DNA of 64,000 nt, taken from contig NC_067207.1 of assembly GCF_026262505.1 (NCBI RefSeq), positions 12,430,082-12,494,081 on the forward strand. The letters run 5' to 3'. Below the pieces are notes generated by a model, which had not been told where the DNA came from, made no database searches, and worked only from the letters and a program-made list of their open reading frames with translations. Positions 30,050 through 41,900 of the stretch are shown here, in pieces. The first letter of the stretch is position 1. Each line of letters begins with the position of its first letter. This stretch comes from Trichomonas vaginalis G3. Lineage: Eukaryota > Parabasalia > Trichomonadida > Trichomonadidae. The translations under genes and the position numbers were made by a program.

Positions 30050-31453
30050 ATGTTTGGTTCTTCCACACAGGAAAGCTCTCCAAACAACAATACCGATTCA
30101 AATCCAGATGAAAGCATCAGACACGTAATTCGTTCATCAAAATTAATGCCAACTCTCGAAGATTATCAATCCAGAAAAATTGTTGTATACATTATCAAGA
30201 ATATTGCCATAAAATTTGCTGAACGCAAACAGAGGCTCTCATTTTCAATGAATACAGATCCGAAATCGCCAGAAATTTTCATTCATGAAAATGGGTCCTA
30301 TTTAATGGACACGTGGGAGCCAGATTCTGATGTTGATGTTATACTAATTGCACCAAAGTATTTTACATACAAGGATTTTTTTGAAGGATTTTATGAAGAA
30401 TTAATTCGTCATCCTTCAATTAAGGAAACAATTAAAGTAGAAAATGCATTTGTTCCGATCATTAAAACAGTTTGTAATGACATAAGTGTCGACATTTCTT
30501 TTGCTCCTTTAAATAACCAAATAAAAATCAAAAATTTGAACAATATCAAAAAGGAAGATATGGACAAATTAGAGCCCAAAGCACAGCTATCACTAAACGG
30601 TTATCTAAATTGCTTACTTATTCGTGATTTGATGAAAAATCATCCAAATTTCCCATATTTTACCAGATTCATCAGAAACTGGGCACAAAAACGTGAAATA
30701 TTCGGAAACTTATATGGTTACCTTAAAGGTATCAATATATCAATGATGTGCGCTATAATATGCAATCAACATCCGAATTGTTCACTTAGCATGCTTATTT
30801 TCCATTTCTTTGAGTACTTCTCCAGTTGGGATTGGGATATACAATTGAATTTAGACAGTAATACTCCGGATTTCCAATTAAATGATCCAATGATTTTGAT
30901 GACACAATCTTATCCACAAATCAACAGTTTACGAGCTGTAACTACAAGCAGCAGAAAGAGAATCATTAAGGAATTACAAAGAGCTCTTGAAACAACCAAG
31001 AAAGCTTTGATATCAGATTTATCATGGCAAGAACTGTTCAAAGGTGGTTGTTTCTTTGCAGACTACAGATATTTCCTTTGCATCGACCTTATTCCAACAA
31101 ATTCCCAAATTAAAGATGAAATAATCGGATTCCTTTCCTCAAAACTAACAAGATTAGTTAAAATTCTTGAGGAAATACCTGGGATATGCGAAGCCAACAT
31201 TTGGCCAAGCAAAATTTCTTATGGCGGAAAAATTATTTTTTATATCGGACTGAATACTAAATCTGGTCAGTCAAAAACCATTGACATCAACCATGCTAAG
31301 AACAATTTCATATCGTATATTAGTTCTTCCACTTTAGGAAAGGCCATGTCCATTAACTTCAAAATCATCAGGAAAAAGGAGCTCAAACAAGAACCCCTTC
31401 AATCTGAAGTTATTGAAAGAAGTTTGCAATCAAAAGCAAAACTTTCTCCTTAA
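30050..31453 (+). CDS. PAP: Canonical poly(A) polymerase
   Basis: The 467-residue protein adds poly(A) tails to mRNA in the nucleus. The nucleotidyltransferase site is GSY (82-84) followed by DSDVDV, with D94 and D96 as the metal-binding pair and D148 in VDISFA as the third acidic residue. The central domain has RFIRNWAQKREIFGNLYGYLKGIN-like spacing (the R-x-IK-WAK-R-I-x-N family motif) and MTQSYPQINS, the counterpart of the family's TPAYPxxNS. The C-terminal RNA-binding domain is short. Length is near the minimal form of the family. The ATG at 30050 gives the expected N-terminal helices. Confidence 0.92.
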   Translation: MFGSSTQESSPNNNTDSNPDESIRHVIRSSKLMPTLEDYQSRKIVVYIIKNIAIKFAERKQRLSFSMNTDPKSPEIFIHENGSYLMDTWEPDSDVDVILIAPKYFTYKDFFEGFYEELIRHPSIKETIKVENAFVPIIKTVCNDISVDISFAPLNNQIKIKNLNNIKKEDMDKLEPKAQLSLNGYLNCLLIRDLMKNHPNFPYFTRFIRNWAQKREIFGNLYGYLKGINISMMCAIICNQHPNCSLSMLIFHFFEYFSSWDWDIQLNLDSNTPDFQLNDPMILMTQSYPQINSLRAVTTSSRKRIIKELQRALETTKKALISDLSWQELFKGGCFFADYRYFLCIDLIPTNSQIKDEIIGFLSSKLTRLVKILEEIPGICEANIWPSKISYGGKIIFYIGLNTKSGQSKTIDINHAKNNFISYISSSTLGKAMSINFKIIRKKELKQEPLQSEVIERSLQSKAKLSP

Positions 31454-32091
31454 TTTTTTTTTAATTTTTATTGTTTGTTTTTTTTAATAAATGATGTTTA
31501 TACATGAATTATTTTCTAATTTGTTTAGAGTACATATTAGCTATTGATCAATGATATATAGAATTTACAAATGTTTTTTGGAATTAAATAATTTTCTATT
31601 GTGATGTTACAATCAGCTTAACATCTATTAGAAAATCGATAAGATAGCTAAACACATTAGTAAGTTACTTTAATAGCATAAATTAACAAATTTCATTTAA
31701 TACAGATATTTTACAATAGTGTTAAGTTATATATTCTAGTTTCCATTGTAATAAAAATCTATTTATGATATATGACGTATGGAATATCGAATTTTGATTT
31801 ATTTTTTCATTTTATAAATAATTTTACAGTCCATTATCCATTAATTTCTCTTTGTTTTTGCATATATAGTTATTTTATAAGCACTGAACTCTGATTTTAA
31901 GCTTATCAAAATTGGAATTATCAGGAGAACCTCATATAATCCAAAATTAAAGACTTTTCTGACACCTCAAGTAGGACTTATTTAGGTTTCGCTGGGAATC
32001 GGACAAAATGAGGAGGTAAGAAAATAAAACTTTTGTAACGTTTAGAAAAAAAGAATATAACTTATGTTTTGAAAAAAATAATTTTTGTAAA
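31454..32091. other. Intergenic region without recognised gene
   Basis: This is AT-rich spacer between two plus-strand genes. No coding frame, RNA gene or repeat was recognised. Confidence 0.5.
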
Positions 32092-33876
32092 ATGAGCGAA
32101 GATAACCCATTGATGGCCTTACTTCAAAAGAATCCAGTTGAAACCGACCTGGATAAGCATTTCAAGCAGTCCGAAGCTGCTAAAAACAGTCCAACAAAGA
32201 CTGCTGGTCCAGTGCTTGTTCTGGATGATACTGATGATTCAGAAGATGCCCCAATTGGATTGACACATCGTCAGCCCTCATTTTCAAGTTTGCATGGCAA
32301 TCAAATTGTCATGAAAGGTGGCAACGCAATTTCAAATCTCAATGAAGTTTCAGAATTGGACGAAGAAAATCTTACTAAACCGGAGAAAAAAGAGGAGGAC
32401 GATATGCCAATCGGCTTAAATGTTCGACATTCATCATATGCTGTACTATCTCTCGAAAATTCAATTCCAAAAGGAGAATCTGTCGCGAAAAAAATCAGTA
32501 ATATTGTTCCGATATCCGAAATTAAAGAGGAAGATTCGCTCATCCTTCCTGTCAATGATCAATCGGATCCACAAAACGAGGACGAAGAGGCAGAAGAAGA
32601 TTATAATCCTCAAGTCATCATGGTCAAGCAATTAAAGGCTAAAAATACTGGAAGATGGAAAGAGATGGGATACGAACCTCCGAAAGATCTCATTCCTCTC
32701 GTTAGAGCCGCATCCCAATCTATTATGGCTGTCTCCTCTTTAACTCAAGAACAACCACATCCAACGCTTTCTTACATAGCAGAGAAGCTTCCTGATCCAA
32801 TACCAGCGATAAGCGAGGAACCTTCTCCTTCAAATACAAAGAAAGACATCCAAAGACATCAGACAAGGCCAAGATCAGGAAGCTTCGGCATGAAGCTTGG
32901 CGAGGCTTCAGAATCTCAGCATTTACTCGAAAATATCATCTCTACGATACCAAAGCGAAATGAGAATCAAAATTCTCAAAAACTCGAGAAAATTGAGGAC
33001 GAAGAGATACCAGAAGAGGTCGTAGAGGAGGACGAAGCCCATGAAGAAGAGTCTGGTGTTGATTCTGACCAATTAATTGAACAAGAAGAGGAAGAGATCG
33101 TAGAAGTTGACGAAGAATCATCAGAATCCATTCCAGATGCAGTTGTTGATGAAATTACAGAAGCGTTGTTCGGAAGATTAGACAAAATCGTTGTAGAAGA
33201 CGAAGATTCTCCAGTTTTTCAAGCATTACAGAACGGATACGTCGAGAACGAAGAGGATATTCCAGAAGTCAAGAAAGCACTACAGAAATATCTCAAAATT
33301 ACAAAGGGAAACAACTGGTACGATGAAGCCAAATTTATCCTATCAATTCTATCGAATATACCAGAAATAACATCACATCGCGAAAACGAAGTCGATAAAA
33401 TACAACTCGAAATACAGAAAACCTTCGAAGAGAAGGAAAAGTCGATTGATGAATTATTTGACCTTCTTGATTCATCGATCAACGCTCTCGATGACGAGTA
33501 CCTCGAGGAAGCCCATAAATTAGATGTGTTATGGCAGAACCCCAAGACCTTGGCGAAATATAACAAACCAAGTAGCGATTTGATCAATCTCCGCAGCCGT
33601 CTTCACTCGGCGATCATAAATTCACAGACTAGGGACGTCAAGATCCTCCAGAAACATGTCGAAGATATCGAAAGAAAAGAAACTAAAGTCAAAAACACCG
33701 AAATCAGCAAAGCTTACTTCAGAGCGGACCAGCAGCTGAAGGAGAAGTTCGTTCAAAAGAGAGTTGCTGTAACAAAGAAATCCCAAGAACAGATTGATAG
33801 AATGGAACAAGAATATGAAAAGAAAGTAGAACTGTTGAAGGCCCAGTTGTCTTACGCTAAGTTTGGTCGATATTGA
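32092..33876 (+). CDS. Acidic coiled-coil protein of unknown function (594 residues)
   Basis: The N-terminal half is disordered-looking and carries a twice-used short motif, DAPIGLTHRQPSFSSL (near residue 52) and DMPIGLNVRHSSYAVL (near residue 104). It is followed by a very acidic block (EE/DE-rich, residues about 295-350). The C-terminal half is helical and ends in a strong coiled coil (residues about 510-594, KKSQEQIDRMEQEYEKKVELLKAQL). No catalytic domain was recognised. The repeated motif suggests two docking sites for one partner. A cytoskeletal or trafficking adaptor is a guess only. Confidence 0.7.
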   Translation: MSEDNPLMALLQKNPVETDLDKHFKQSEAAKNSPTKTAGPVLVLDDTDDSEDAPIGLTHRQPSFSSLHGNQIVMKGGNAISNLNEVSELDEENLTKPEKKEEDDMPIGLNVRHSSYAVLSLENSIPKGESVAKKISNIVPISEIKEEDSLILPVNDQSDPQNEDEEAEEDYNPQVIMVKQLKAKNTGRWKEMGYEPPKDLIPLVRAASQSIMAVSSLTQEQPHPTLSYIAEKLPDPIPAISEEPSPSNTKKDIQRHQTRPRSGSFGMKLGEASESQHLLENIISTIPKRNENQNSQKLEKIEDEEIPEEVVEEDEAHEEESGVDSDQLIEQEEEEIVEVDEESSESIPDAVVDEITEALFGRLDKIVVEDEDSPVFQALQNGYVENEEDIPEVKKALQKYLKITKGNNWYDEAKFILSILSNIPEITSHRENEVDKIQLEIQKTFEEKEKSIDELFDLLDSSINALDDEYLEEAHKLDVLWQNPKTLAKYNKPSSDLINLRSRLHSAIINSQTRDVKILQKHVEDIERKETKVKNTEISKAYFRADQQLKEKFVQKRVAVTKKSQEQIDRMEQEYEKKVELLKAQLSYAKFGRY

Positions 33877-34359
33877 ATTTATAGTTAAATATGTATAAAC
33901 GATAATTATTTTTATATTATTTTAATTTCCTTTCCTTTTTTTTAATGATTGGCTTATTCAAATCCATATAACCAATATTTTGAATACGCCATATAATTGA
34001 TCATTATAAAATGCATAAATTTAATTTCTTTAAATTTTTTTTATAGTGATTGACTTATTCATATAAGTATTTCACATCACTGTTACCTATCTTTTAATGC
34101 TCCATGTTAATTTCGAATCAATAAGCTTCATGTTATAATTTCCCTCCAAGTTTCTGTATCAACAACAGCTTATTCAAAAGATAATTCTTGTTAAAATCTT
34201 TTTAAAGCAAGGAAAATAAGTAATAAAATAAAATGGTTATAAATTTTGGATTTTTTTATAAATTCTCCATGAAATTATGGATTTACAAAAAGAATATTCT
34301 ATAGAGAAATGCGTGAAAAATCATTTTCATATATATGATATGATTTTCCTCGTCATTTT
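33877..34359. other. Intergenic region without recognised gene
   Basis: This is the spacer between convergent genes (plus-strand coiled-coil gene and minus-strand small gene). It has TTATTCA-rich stretches but no convincing feature. Confidence 0.5.
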
Positions 34360-34608
34360 CTATTGAATATTTTCTTTGTCTGGATCAATAAAACAATCGA
34401 ATGGATTATCATCAAAATCATCAAATAAATTAACATCTATCTTTGGATTAGATACTGGCTCTGTAACAAAAGTTATACTTGGAATATTTTTAGCTTCTTT
34501 GATAGGATGTGGATTAATAAGACTTCCTCTATGGTCTACAGATGCTTCATATATAACATTGGAGTTTGGGAATCTGTAGGTCACGATGCACCTAACTTTG
34601 TCGCTCAT
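34360..34608 (-). CDS. Small hypothetical protein (82 residues)
   Basis: I chose the ATG at 34608 (MSDKVRCIVTYRF) rather than one 17 codons upstream. On the minus strand TTTCATTATAAAATG precedes it, and TCATTATA fits the trichomonad initiator with a typically very short leader of about 8 bases. The product has a beta-prone start, then an acidic tail (NLFDDFDDNPFDCF). That tail, with spaced F/D motifs, may be a short binding peptide. No family was recognised. Confidence 0.6.
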   Translation of the reverse strand: MSDKVRCIVTYRFPNSNVIYEASVDHRGSLINPHPIKEAKNIPSITFVTEPVSNPKIDVNLFDDFDDNPFDCFIDPDKENIQ

Positions 34609-35160
34609 TTTATAATGAAATAAATTCGAAGGTAAATTTTCTTCATTGAATTTCAGCAACGGCCTTCAAATCAGCAGAATTAATTCAATAGTTTACACAA
34701 CAATCAAATTTATAGGAAAAAAAATATGATCATACACAAATATTACAATGACGAAAACCAATTAAAATATCTGTATTTTTTTGGGAAAAATTTAATCGAT
34801 TTTTCCAATTGATTTAATTTGCCTCTATTAACTCAATGATCATATATCAATTCAAATGATCACTTAAAGCATTATAGTGTTTATGTTATTTCCAACAATA
34901 GTAAAATAAACAGTCAATTTTACAAAATGGAACAAATGAATCGAACTTATTTCCCCAAAAAATTCACTTAAAACATACAACATTTAGAGATGTGGGCATA
35001 ACAATAGCTTATTTTGAATAATTGTCTGAACTGATATAATTTTACAGCTTAGCATAGACATTGCCTATTTAAAATCGAAAAAAAGATAATTTAACTCTTT
35101 ACAAAAAAATCTATATTTTATTTTTTCTCGGATGATTAAAATCGATCCGTCATAATATCT
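34609..35160. other. Intergenic region without recognised gene
   Basis: This is AT-rich spacer between two minus-strand genes. It holds the initiator-like TCATTATA for the small gene at its left edge; nothing else was recognised. Confidence 0.5.
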
Positions 35161-36870
35161 CTAAAACATATAATCGATAGCTTCACCAAAATGAGTACAT
35201 TCATCAGTATTGAAAAAGTCCATTTTTGGTTGATACTCGAGGAATACACAAGTATTCGTAGGAATATATTCGAAATCGATAGTTGGTTTTTGAAAATAAG
35301 CAAGATTACCAAGGAAAAATCCAAATATCAGAAAGCCAAACAAAGAGAAGTACAGTGTATAATGTATAAGCGGCTTCTCCATAAGATAATTTGCTTCAAG
35401 TTCTTTTACTTTCCTTGTTGTCTCTTCTTTTTTACCTTTCTTCTTATCAAGGATAAATGCAGCAATTGAAATTCCCAAGGAACAAACTGTTTCAATTACA
35501 CTCAAAATAGTCATTGCAAGTGGAGCAACATTTGCACCAAACGCAGCTGCAACAGGTAATAATGAGAAAATTGCACTTAATCCATTGTCTGCAATTTCAA
35601 TCCAGTTGTTATACTTATTTTTGTATGGCTTTATGAAGAAAATCAATACTCCATATCCAATATAAATAAAGGTAAGCAAAAACACCAATCCAGGAACATA
35701 CAAGTTGGCAAGGATTGTGATTGTAGCAATAATCAACTTATATAATAGTTGAACAAGAGGCCAAAACCTGTGCTTATACTTATAATCTTTAAATAAACTT
35801 GCTCCTGCGTTTTCCATTTTGTAAACTTGGTCTCCATATTCATCATAAAGTTTTTTGATAATGAAGTAAATGACGACAGGATAAGCAATGGTAATGAAAA
35901 TAATACAGAAAACAATTTGTGGCGCATATTCATACTTCCATTCAGCTGTTTTTGTTGCAAGATTAAACCTAAATCTTGTTTCACTATTGCTTTCTGAAAT
36001 ATTTTCATTCGTTATGCATGAAAAATATCTAGATGCGAAAACGTTACCGCCAGCATACGAGTATGGATATGTTCCTGGTGGACATACATCTTTGATGACC
36101 ATTGTTGAATAAAGAATTGATTGGAAAACTGGCAAATAAGCTGCATTATAAAGAACGAACACAAATTTCATTACATTTAATCGTAGCAATACTTTTAGCC
36201 TGCTTAACTTAATTGCACCTTTGTTTGTCATCCTGAAACAAGCATAAATAAAATATAATACTGCAATTATGTAAAAAATTACTGTTCCAATAGGAAAATA
36301 TGTTTCCTTAATGCCCTCGAAAAATCTAACCTTGATTATCCCAGAACTTGCAATTCCCAAAAATAAGAAAATTGCAGTACCAGCTAAATGCAAAAGGCCT
36401 AATTTCGTATTTTTACCAATATGCCTGAATGGGTAATGTTGGATTGGATGACAACAAAATAAAATTAATAATATTAAAATAGAACCAGCAAGACATGCTG
36501 CACCAACTATCATCACGTAATAATCACTGTTCTTTGCATATGATGCGATACCAAGACCAAGAATTGCTGCTGATGGACAGACGAAAAATTCAAAAAAGAC
36601 TGAAATACTTCCCATGAAACTTTGACCAATTAACATTAAAATCACTGGAATTAAGATACAGTTAATTGCTAACTTGGCTGATAAGCTCATTTCCTGTAAA
36701 GAGTTTTGAATATTAAGTATCGTTGTATAAAAATTAATAATAGCGTCTCCAGCTTTTTTGAGCCAAGCAGGGGGAGTAAGTTTGAAAAATCCTAGTGAGA
36801 TTGCAATGTTTTGAAGGTATGTAACAAAGGAATTGGCTAATGAAAAAAGAGTCAAGTCTCCCGATTCCAT
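35161..36870 (-). CDS. Polytopic membrane protein of unknown function (569 residues)
   Basis: About eleven or twelve hydrophobic segments cover the whole protein. A large loop holding a Cys-x-x-G-T-Y-P-Y-S-Y-A segment and potential N-glycosylation sites (near residues 265-300) is probably lumenal or extracellular. After a transmembrane pair comes PYKNKYNNWIEI, a position where fungal TRP/flavin-carrier-like proteins also carry a polar PY-NK-like segment; that likeness is weak. A Lys-rich cytosolic loop (KKKGKKEETTRK) precedes the last segments. On the minus strand ATCAATTGTTATGG surrounds the start codon. It diverges from the decayed surface-protein gene at 37137. Confidence 0.65.
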   Translation of the reverse strand: MESGDLTLFSLANSFVTYLQNIAISLGFFKLTPPAWLKKAGDAIINFYTTILNIQNSLQEMSLSAKLAINCILIPVILMLIGQSFMGSISVFFEFFVCPSAAILGLGIASYAKNSDYYVMIVGAACLAGSILILLILFCCHPIQHYPFRHIGKNTKLGLLHLAGTAIFLFLGIASSGIIKVRFFEGIKETYFPIGTVIFYIIAVLYFIYACFRMTNKGAIKLSRLKVLLRLNVMKFVFVLYNAAYLPVFQSILYSTMVIKDVCPPGTYPYSYAGGNVFASRYFSCITNENISESNSETRFRFNLATKTAEWKYEYAPQIVFCIIFITIAYPVVIYFIIKKLYDEYGDQVYKMENAGASLFKDYKYKHRFWPLVQLLYKLIIATITILANLYVPGLVFLLTFIYIGYGVLIFFIKPYKNKYNNWIEIADNGLSAIFSLLPVAAAFGANVAPLAMTILSVIETVCSLGISIAAFILDKKKGKKEETTRKVKELEANYLMEKPLIHYTLYFSLFGFLIFGFFLGNLAYFQKPTIDFEYIPTNTCVFLEYQPKMDFFNTDECTHFGEAIDYMF

Positions 36871-37136
36871 AACAATTGATTCTCAATATTCTCAATTTTT
36901 GAAACAAAGATTTTTAATCAAAACCAGCTTTGATTTAAAAGTTGATTCTAAATTCTTATTAAAAAAATTACAATAACGTCTTTGCAAACAAATTAGTGGA
37001 AAAGATTTTTTTTGAGAAGAAATCGAGTTTAAACATTTTCTTTCTTTTTATTAAGCACATATTTATCGAAACCGCAAAAATTTTTGTGAAAAATTATAGT
37101 CGCTATATCAGTTTTGAAAATTATATTTACTTTTAA
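36871..37136. other. Divergent spacer, no recognised gene
   Basis: This is AT-rich DNA between a minus-strand polytopic protein gene and the 5'-damaged surface-protein frame. No promoter motif other than TCAAT at the left edge was seen. Confidence 0.4.
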
Positions 37137-38353
37137 GATGTCCATGATTACTTCTGCCGTACATCAACATTGAACCATTTGAAAAGTTCTGAAAATTTGA
37201 ATCAAGCGATAATTTTAAATTCTTATTCCGATGCTGATACTTTCTATAAGATATATATATATATGGCTATAAAAATATTAGTAATTCTACTCGTACCTTC
37301 GGATTCCCCAAATATGCTAATCAAGAATTCACATCTGAAGATGAAGTTTATGTCAAATTTCCTCATCTTGTAAGTGGAACAGGGACTTATTCTGCATCTA
37401 TTCATGGCAAAGACTATTTGAATCCATTTTCAGTTATCTATGAACCCTACAATGAAGAATATGAAGGTGAAAATCGTACAATTTATACTTGTAAATCTGA
37501 GACATGCAAAATCTCAATTCTCCCAATTTCTCCTCCATTTAAATACAATAGAACAGAATATGATGTATACAGCAATACTACAAAGGTAATTACTTCTATT
37601 ATGAGAATTTTCTCAAACAAGAAGTTATACCGTAAATCAATTTCTGATAAAGATATCAAAGTTTATTTCTCCACAAAAGCATCCGACTCAATAGATTTAT
37701 TTGCCTACTACAACATATCTTCTACAGAATATTACGACTATGCATTAGGACGCGGTACAAATGTTTATCATTTAAGTCCACCCGGAAAATCTTCCAAGTA
37801 TACCTATTCACAATCACACTCTGTTAGCGGTGATGCCCAATTAAGTTTCTGGCATTATGAAATTTATTGGAATTTATGGGAAGAAGAAGAATTTATTAAT
37901 GATACAGAAGGCTCCATAATACCCTTAGTTGGTTACAATTCTGAAGGCGATGACATCGATATGAAATACTCGTTCAAAGTCCAAAATGAAGGAGATAGTG
38001 AGGAATCCGATCACCTCTTCCCAGATAACATAGGTCTTTTTATCCCAACTGGTATCAACACCCTTGAAGAAGTAAAAGATTACAGCCGAGGTTTCGATTA
38101 CGAAGCTTATCAAAAAGAATTTGAAGATTTATATGCTTTCCTCAAAAAAGAAGTAAATGAACATCCATATAAGGAGGAAGAAGAAATACGATATGAAGGA
38201 TGGATTTTAATTGCTCCTATTGCACTCATTTTTGCAATTCTTGGATTATTGCACATTAAGTACTGGGATATACATGCAGAGGATAGTAATTTGGAGGCTA
38301 TCCTTGGGGATGTAAAATCTGACGCCTACGAATTGGATAATATGTATAATTAA
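37137..38353 (+). pseudogene. Type I surface-like membrane protein, 5' end decayed
   Basis: The main frame is open from 37250 to 38353 but has no ATG near its start; the first part of the protein (for example FGFPKYANQEF, then VSGTGTYSASIHGKDY) reads through without one. A second frame from 37137 to about 37263 (LNSYSDADTFYKIYIY) meets it at an ATATATATATAT tract (37251-37262), so a slippage-type frame change is likely. The protein is extracellular in look (many N-x-S/T sites). It ends with a transmembrane segment (WILIAPIALIFAILGLL) and a short acidic tail of about 35 residues. No family was recognised. Confidence 0.6.
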
Positions 38354-38560
38354 GAAATTGTTACGTTTTCAACGCATTTCTATCAAATTCCCAGCTTATA
38401 ATGATAGATAATTTATGTTTTTTTTAATTCATTGATAAAACTTATTGATTTTAATTTATTTCATTTTTAAACAATAACCATTTATAGAAATACTATTCTC
38501 ATAAGAAATCGCTAACATTTTGGAAAAAAATTATTAAATTATAGAATATAAACTTACAAT

Positions 38561-38852
38561 TTACAAATCTCCTATTTGGAATTCACCAAAAAGTTCAACA
38601 AAGTCTTGCTGGCTCGTCGCATGCATGAAATTTGCTCGATTACATGCATTGATTTCAATCGTTGCATAAATTTGCACAATCTGTAATACCAAATAATTCC
38701 GATCATCAAAACTGAACCAAATAGTCATATGGCATAGTCAAATACATAAGAAAAAATTTACTGAGAATAAATTTCCCTTTTGAGAACATCTCCCCATTAT
38801 CAAGCCAATCGATGTATTCCTGTGGGATGTGTGAGAGTCTTTTTTTAAATAC
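38561..38852 (-). pseudogene. 3' relic of an unidentified host gene
   Basis: Minus-strand reading gives strongly protein-like sequence in two frames: LSHIPQEYIDWLDNGEMF followed by YLTMPYDYLVQF and a stop. In the next frame comes DDRNYLVLQIVQIYATIEIN then DFVELFGEFQIGDL and a TAA at 38561. The two pieces adjoin near 38715, so a frameshift separates them, and the 5' part of the gene is missing. Codon-like composition contrasts with the surrounding AT-rich spacer. The family was not recognised. Confidence 0.55.
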
Positions 38853-38927
38853 CTAAAACTTATAAAAAGCAATTGTTATAGAAATAATAGATTTATATAA
38901 ACAAATAAAATAATAATAAAATAAAAA

Positions 38928-41900
38928 TTAGTTAAAATCGTAGATATAAACAGATCCATCAATCAAAGAGAAAACAGCACAATTATTAACTCTATCAGCT
39001 GTGATTGATGTTGCCATTTTCGGAAGCTCACCTTGTATAACTGTATCGAAATCAAATACATTCATTATTGCCATTGACAAATCAGAGAAAGCGAAAATTG
39101 CGAATTCCTGAGAATTTTCATCAGTAAACAAACAATGTGCAGTGCATTTACTTAATCTCTTCTTCGTTCCTATTTTATTGCACATCATGTCGTATAAATC
39201 AATCACTGTTATATCCTCATTATTTTCATGTGAATTGGAAACAACAATGACATATCCTAGTTCAGTAATTTTGACAGAAATTGGAACATAATTCAATGAT
39301 TTGCTGATAATTACTTTTCCTGTCAAAAGTGAAGTGAACACCAACATTTGGGAATCAACAGTTGCGATCAAATCATAGATATAAGAGATGTCGACATCAA
39401 TTATCGGCTGCGAATGGAACATTGATGACATTCTTCCTCTCAACAACAACTTTGAATTCGAGATTTCAAAGATATAAACAAAGAAAGAACTGTCACTCGC
39501 TGCAGACGCAACATAAAGTTTGTTTTCGTTGTCCGTGTCGCAGGCCAAAGCGGAAATCGTTCCTGGATGGTTCTCGGAGTTGAAGATCTTCGATGGTTCG
39601 AAACTTGAAAGGTCAAACATCGTGAAATAGTTCGATGTCGGAGGAGCCAAAATCACAAATGATTCATGAGCCAACAATATCCTAATATTAGCGGAATTCG
39701 TCATGAAACATGGAAGATATTGTTCATTAAACTGAAAACTCTTTCTTTGTTTCACTTCACTTTTAACAATTCTTTTATAGAAATTGATTTTTCCATCAAA
39801 TGAAGAAGTAACAATTTGTGAATTAAAGAAAGAAACGCAACCGACTTCAGAGATATTTTGGATACTTATAGGAGTGAAGAAACTTCCTTGCATCTCTCTA
39901 TTCGCAACAAACGGTTTGGAAGGGCTTGGAGAATCAAACAAAACATTCGGAACAACACCAAAATTCAATGCATGGTTATTTATAGCGTTCTTGAAATCAT
40001 TGTAAATTTTGGTGTTATCCAAAATAGTTGGATAAGAAAACGGATGATAAACATTGAAAGCGTTTTCTGCTTCTTGTCCTCTCTGTTTAAATCCGAAAAT
40101 CAAATCAACCCATTGGTTTATTCTGCTTGAAACTAAAGGAGATTCAAGCGCCATCCTGTTAATATGAATGAATTCTGCAGCGGAATGTGCCCAAAGAGGT
40201 AATTTGACGTCATCAACTTTGTATTCGTTGTATTTGATCATTCCGAAATCGAAATGATTCTGGTTCTCAAGGAAAGCTGGTAAAGTGAAGAATTCCGGAA
40301 TCAATTCTCTGAAATCTCCACTCTCTTTACAAGCAGAATCAAATGCATCAGGAAGACTCCAAAACAATCTTCCTGGTAAATCAAATTGGCCACTTTGAAG
40401 TCGAATGTGAAGTGAAGTGAATGGTTCCATTCTTATTAAGTAGCCAATTACAGTTGCAGATGAACTGTAGAATACTCTGTACATGCATTTCATTGATGGG
40501 TCATTAATTTCATTGTAGATCATTAATAATCCTTCCAATCTGTCTTTATCCATGGCACCCATTGGTTTACTGAAATCTCTGTAATTGTTTGCATCTTGCA
40601 AATCAATTGTTTCACTTGTATAATTCTTGAGAACCCATGGAAATACAGGGTATTGGTTCAAATCATTAAATGACCTTCCAGAAATTATATTCAACAAATA
40701 CAAATAGTAGTAATTACTTATTTTTCCGCTTTGCCATCTTTCGACAACTTTGAAATCTTTCAAAACTTTTGCAGCATTTCCAATTTGGCAATAAACATTC
40801 ATTTGCTTGAGTTTCTTGTAGATCGCGGATCTCACGCCTTCAGGTAATATAAAGAAGTACGATTCGCGCTTCTTAGTAAATATCTCGCATGAATTATCAT
40901 GATGCATAAATCTGCGATTCAAAACATACAAAATGTCAGAAATTTCAATTTCTCGAACAATATTTTTGAAAATTCCTTTTTGTAAACCATCTTCTGTTGA
41001 TTCCAAAGCTTCTGTTGACTCGAAAATGATGGAGTTTTTATATATATGGAGATTTCCTTTGAACAACAATGTCTGTGTCAGCATTTGACATTCGAAATGA
41101 ATGAAAGTCAATTGTTCAAATTGGATTTCTTTCGGTGCATATAACTGAAATGGTTCTATCTGTTTCTTTTCAACAGTTTTGATACCGGAATCTCTTTGTC
41201 GACTTGCTTCTTCATGCAGATCAAAGTGTCTGTTCTTTTTAAGTCTAAAGTGTCTACCGTATCCATCAACTGTTGGATCTAATTTCCAATATTGTTTAGG
41301 ATCAACAATTGACCATGGTCCTCCATCTTCTTGCAGTGATTTCCAGATTCTACTCCATACTTTAGCATTCTGACGACTCAGCTGTTCTTCGTGTTTGTTA
41401 AGTTGTTCGCTGAATTCGTCAGAATCATGATTTGCGTCACTTTTCAACTTTTTGAGAGACATCTCAAAATTGTGAGAAGTTAAATCGAAAGCCGAAGTAT
41501 CTGAGATTTCTGTGATCATTTTAGTGACGGTTGCTTGGAAATCAGGGATAATTGTTTCGAAAAGATGCTGTAGAGCGCTTTTAGACTTGAAAGCAATTTC
41601 TCTGATCGCAATTATGTTCTTTCCTTGGTTAAAGAACACTTGTTTGATCTGTTCTTTGTCGCTCTTACGGAGATTCTTTATTGTGTACATATAATACAAG
41701 GCTGTGTACAATCCAACATTAATTTCCTTCACATTCATGAAATGACTGATAAATGAAGTGCAAAAACTAGGTGCTGATGAAGTTGGAACATCGTAATATA
41801 GATCTATGAGCAATGTGATGATGTTTATCAGTGAAATAACATGGAATGATGAGAAATCTATTTCCATATTAAATAATTTCGGATTTGAAACAGCGTGAGC

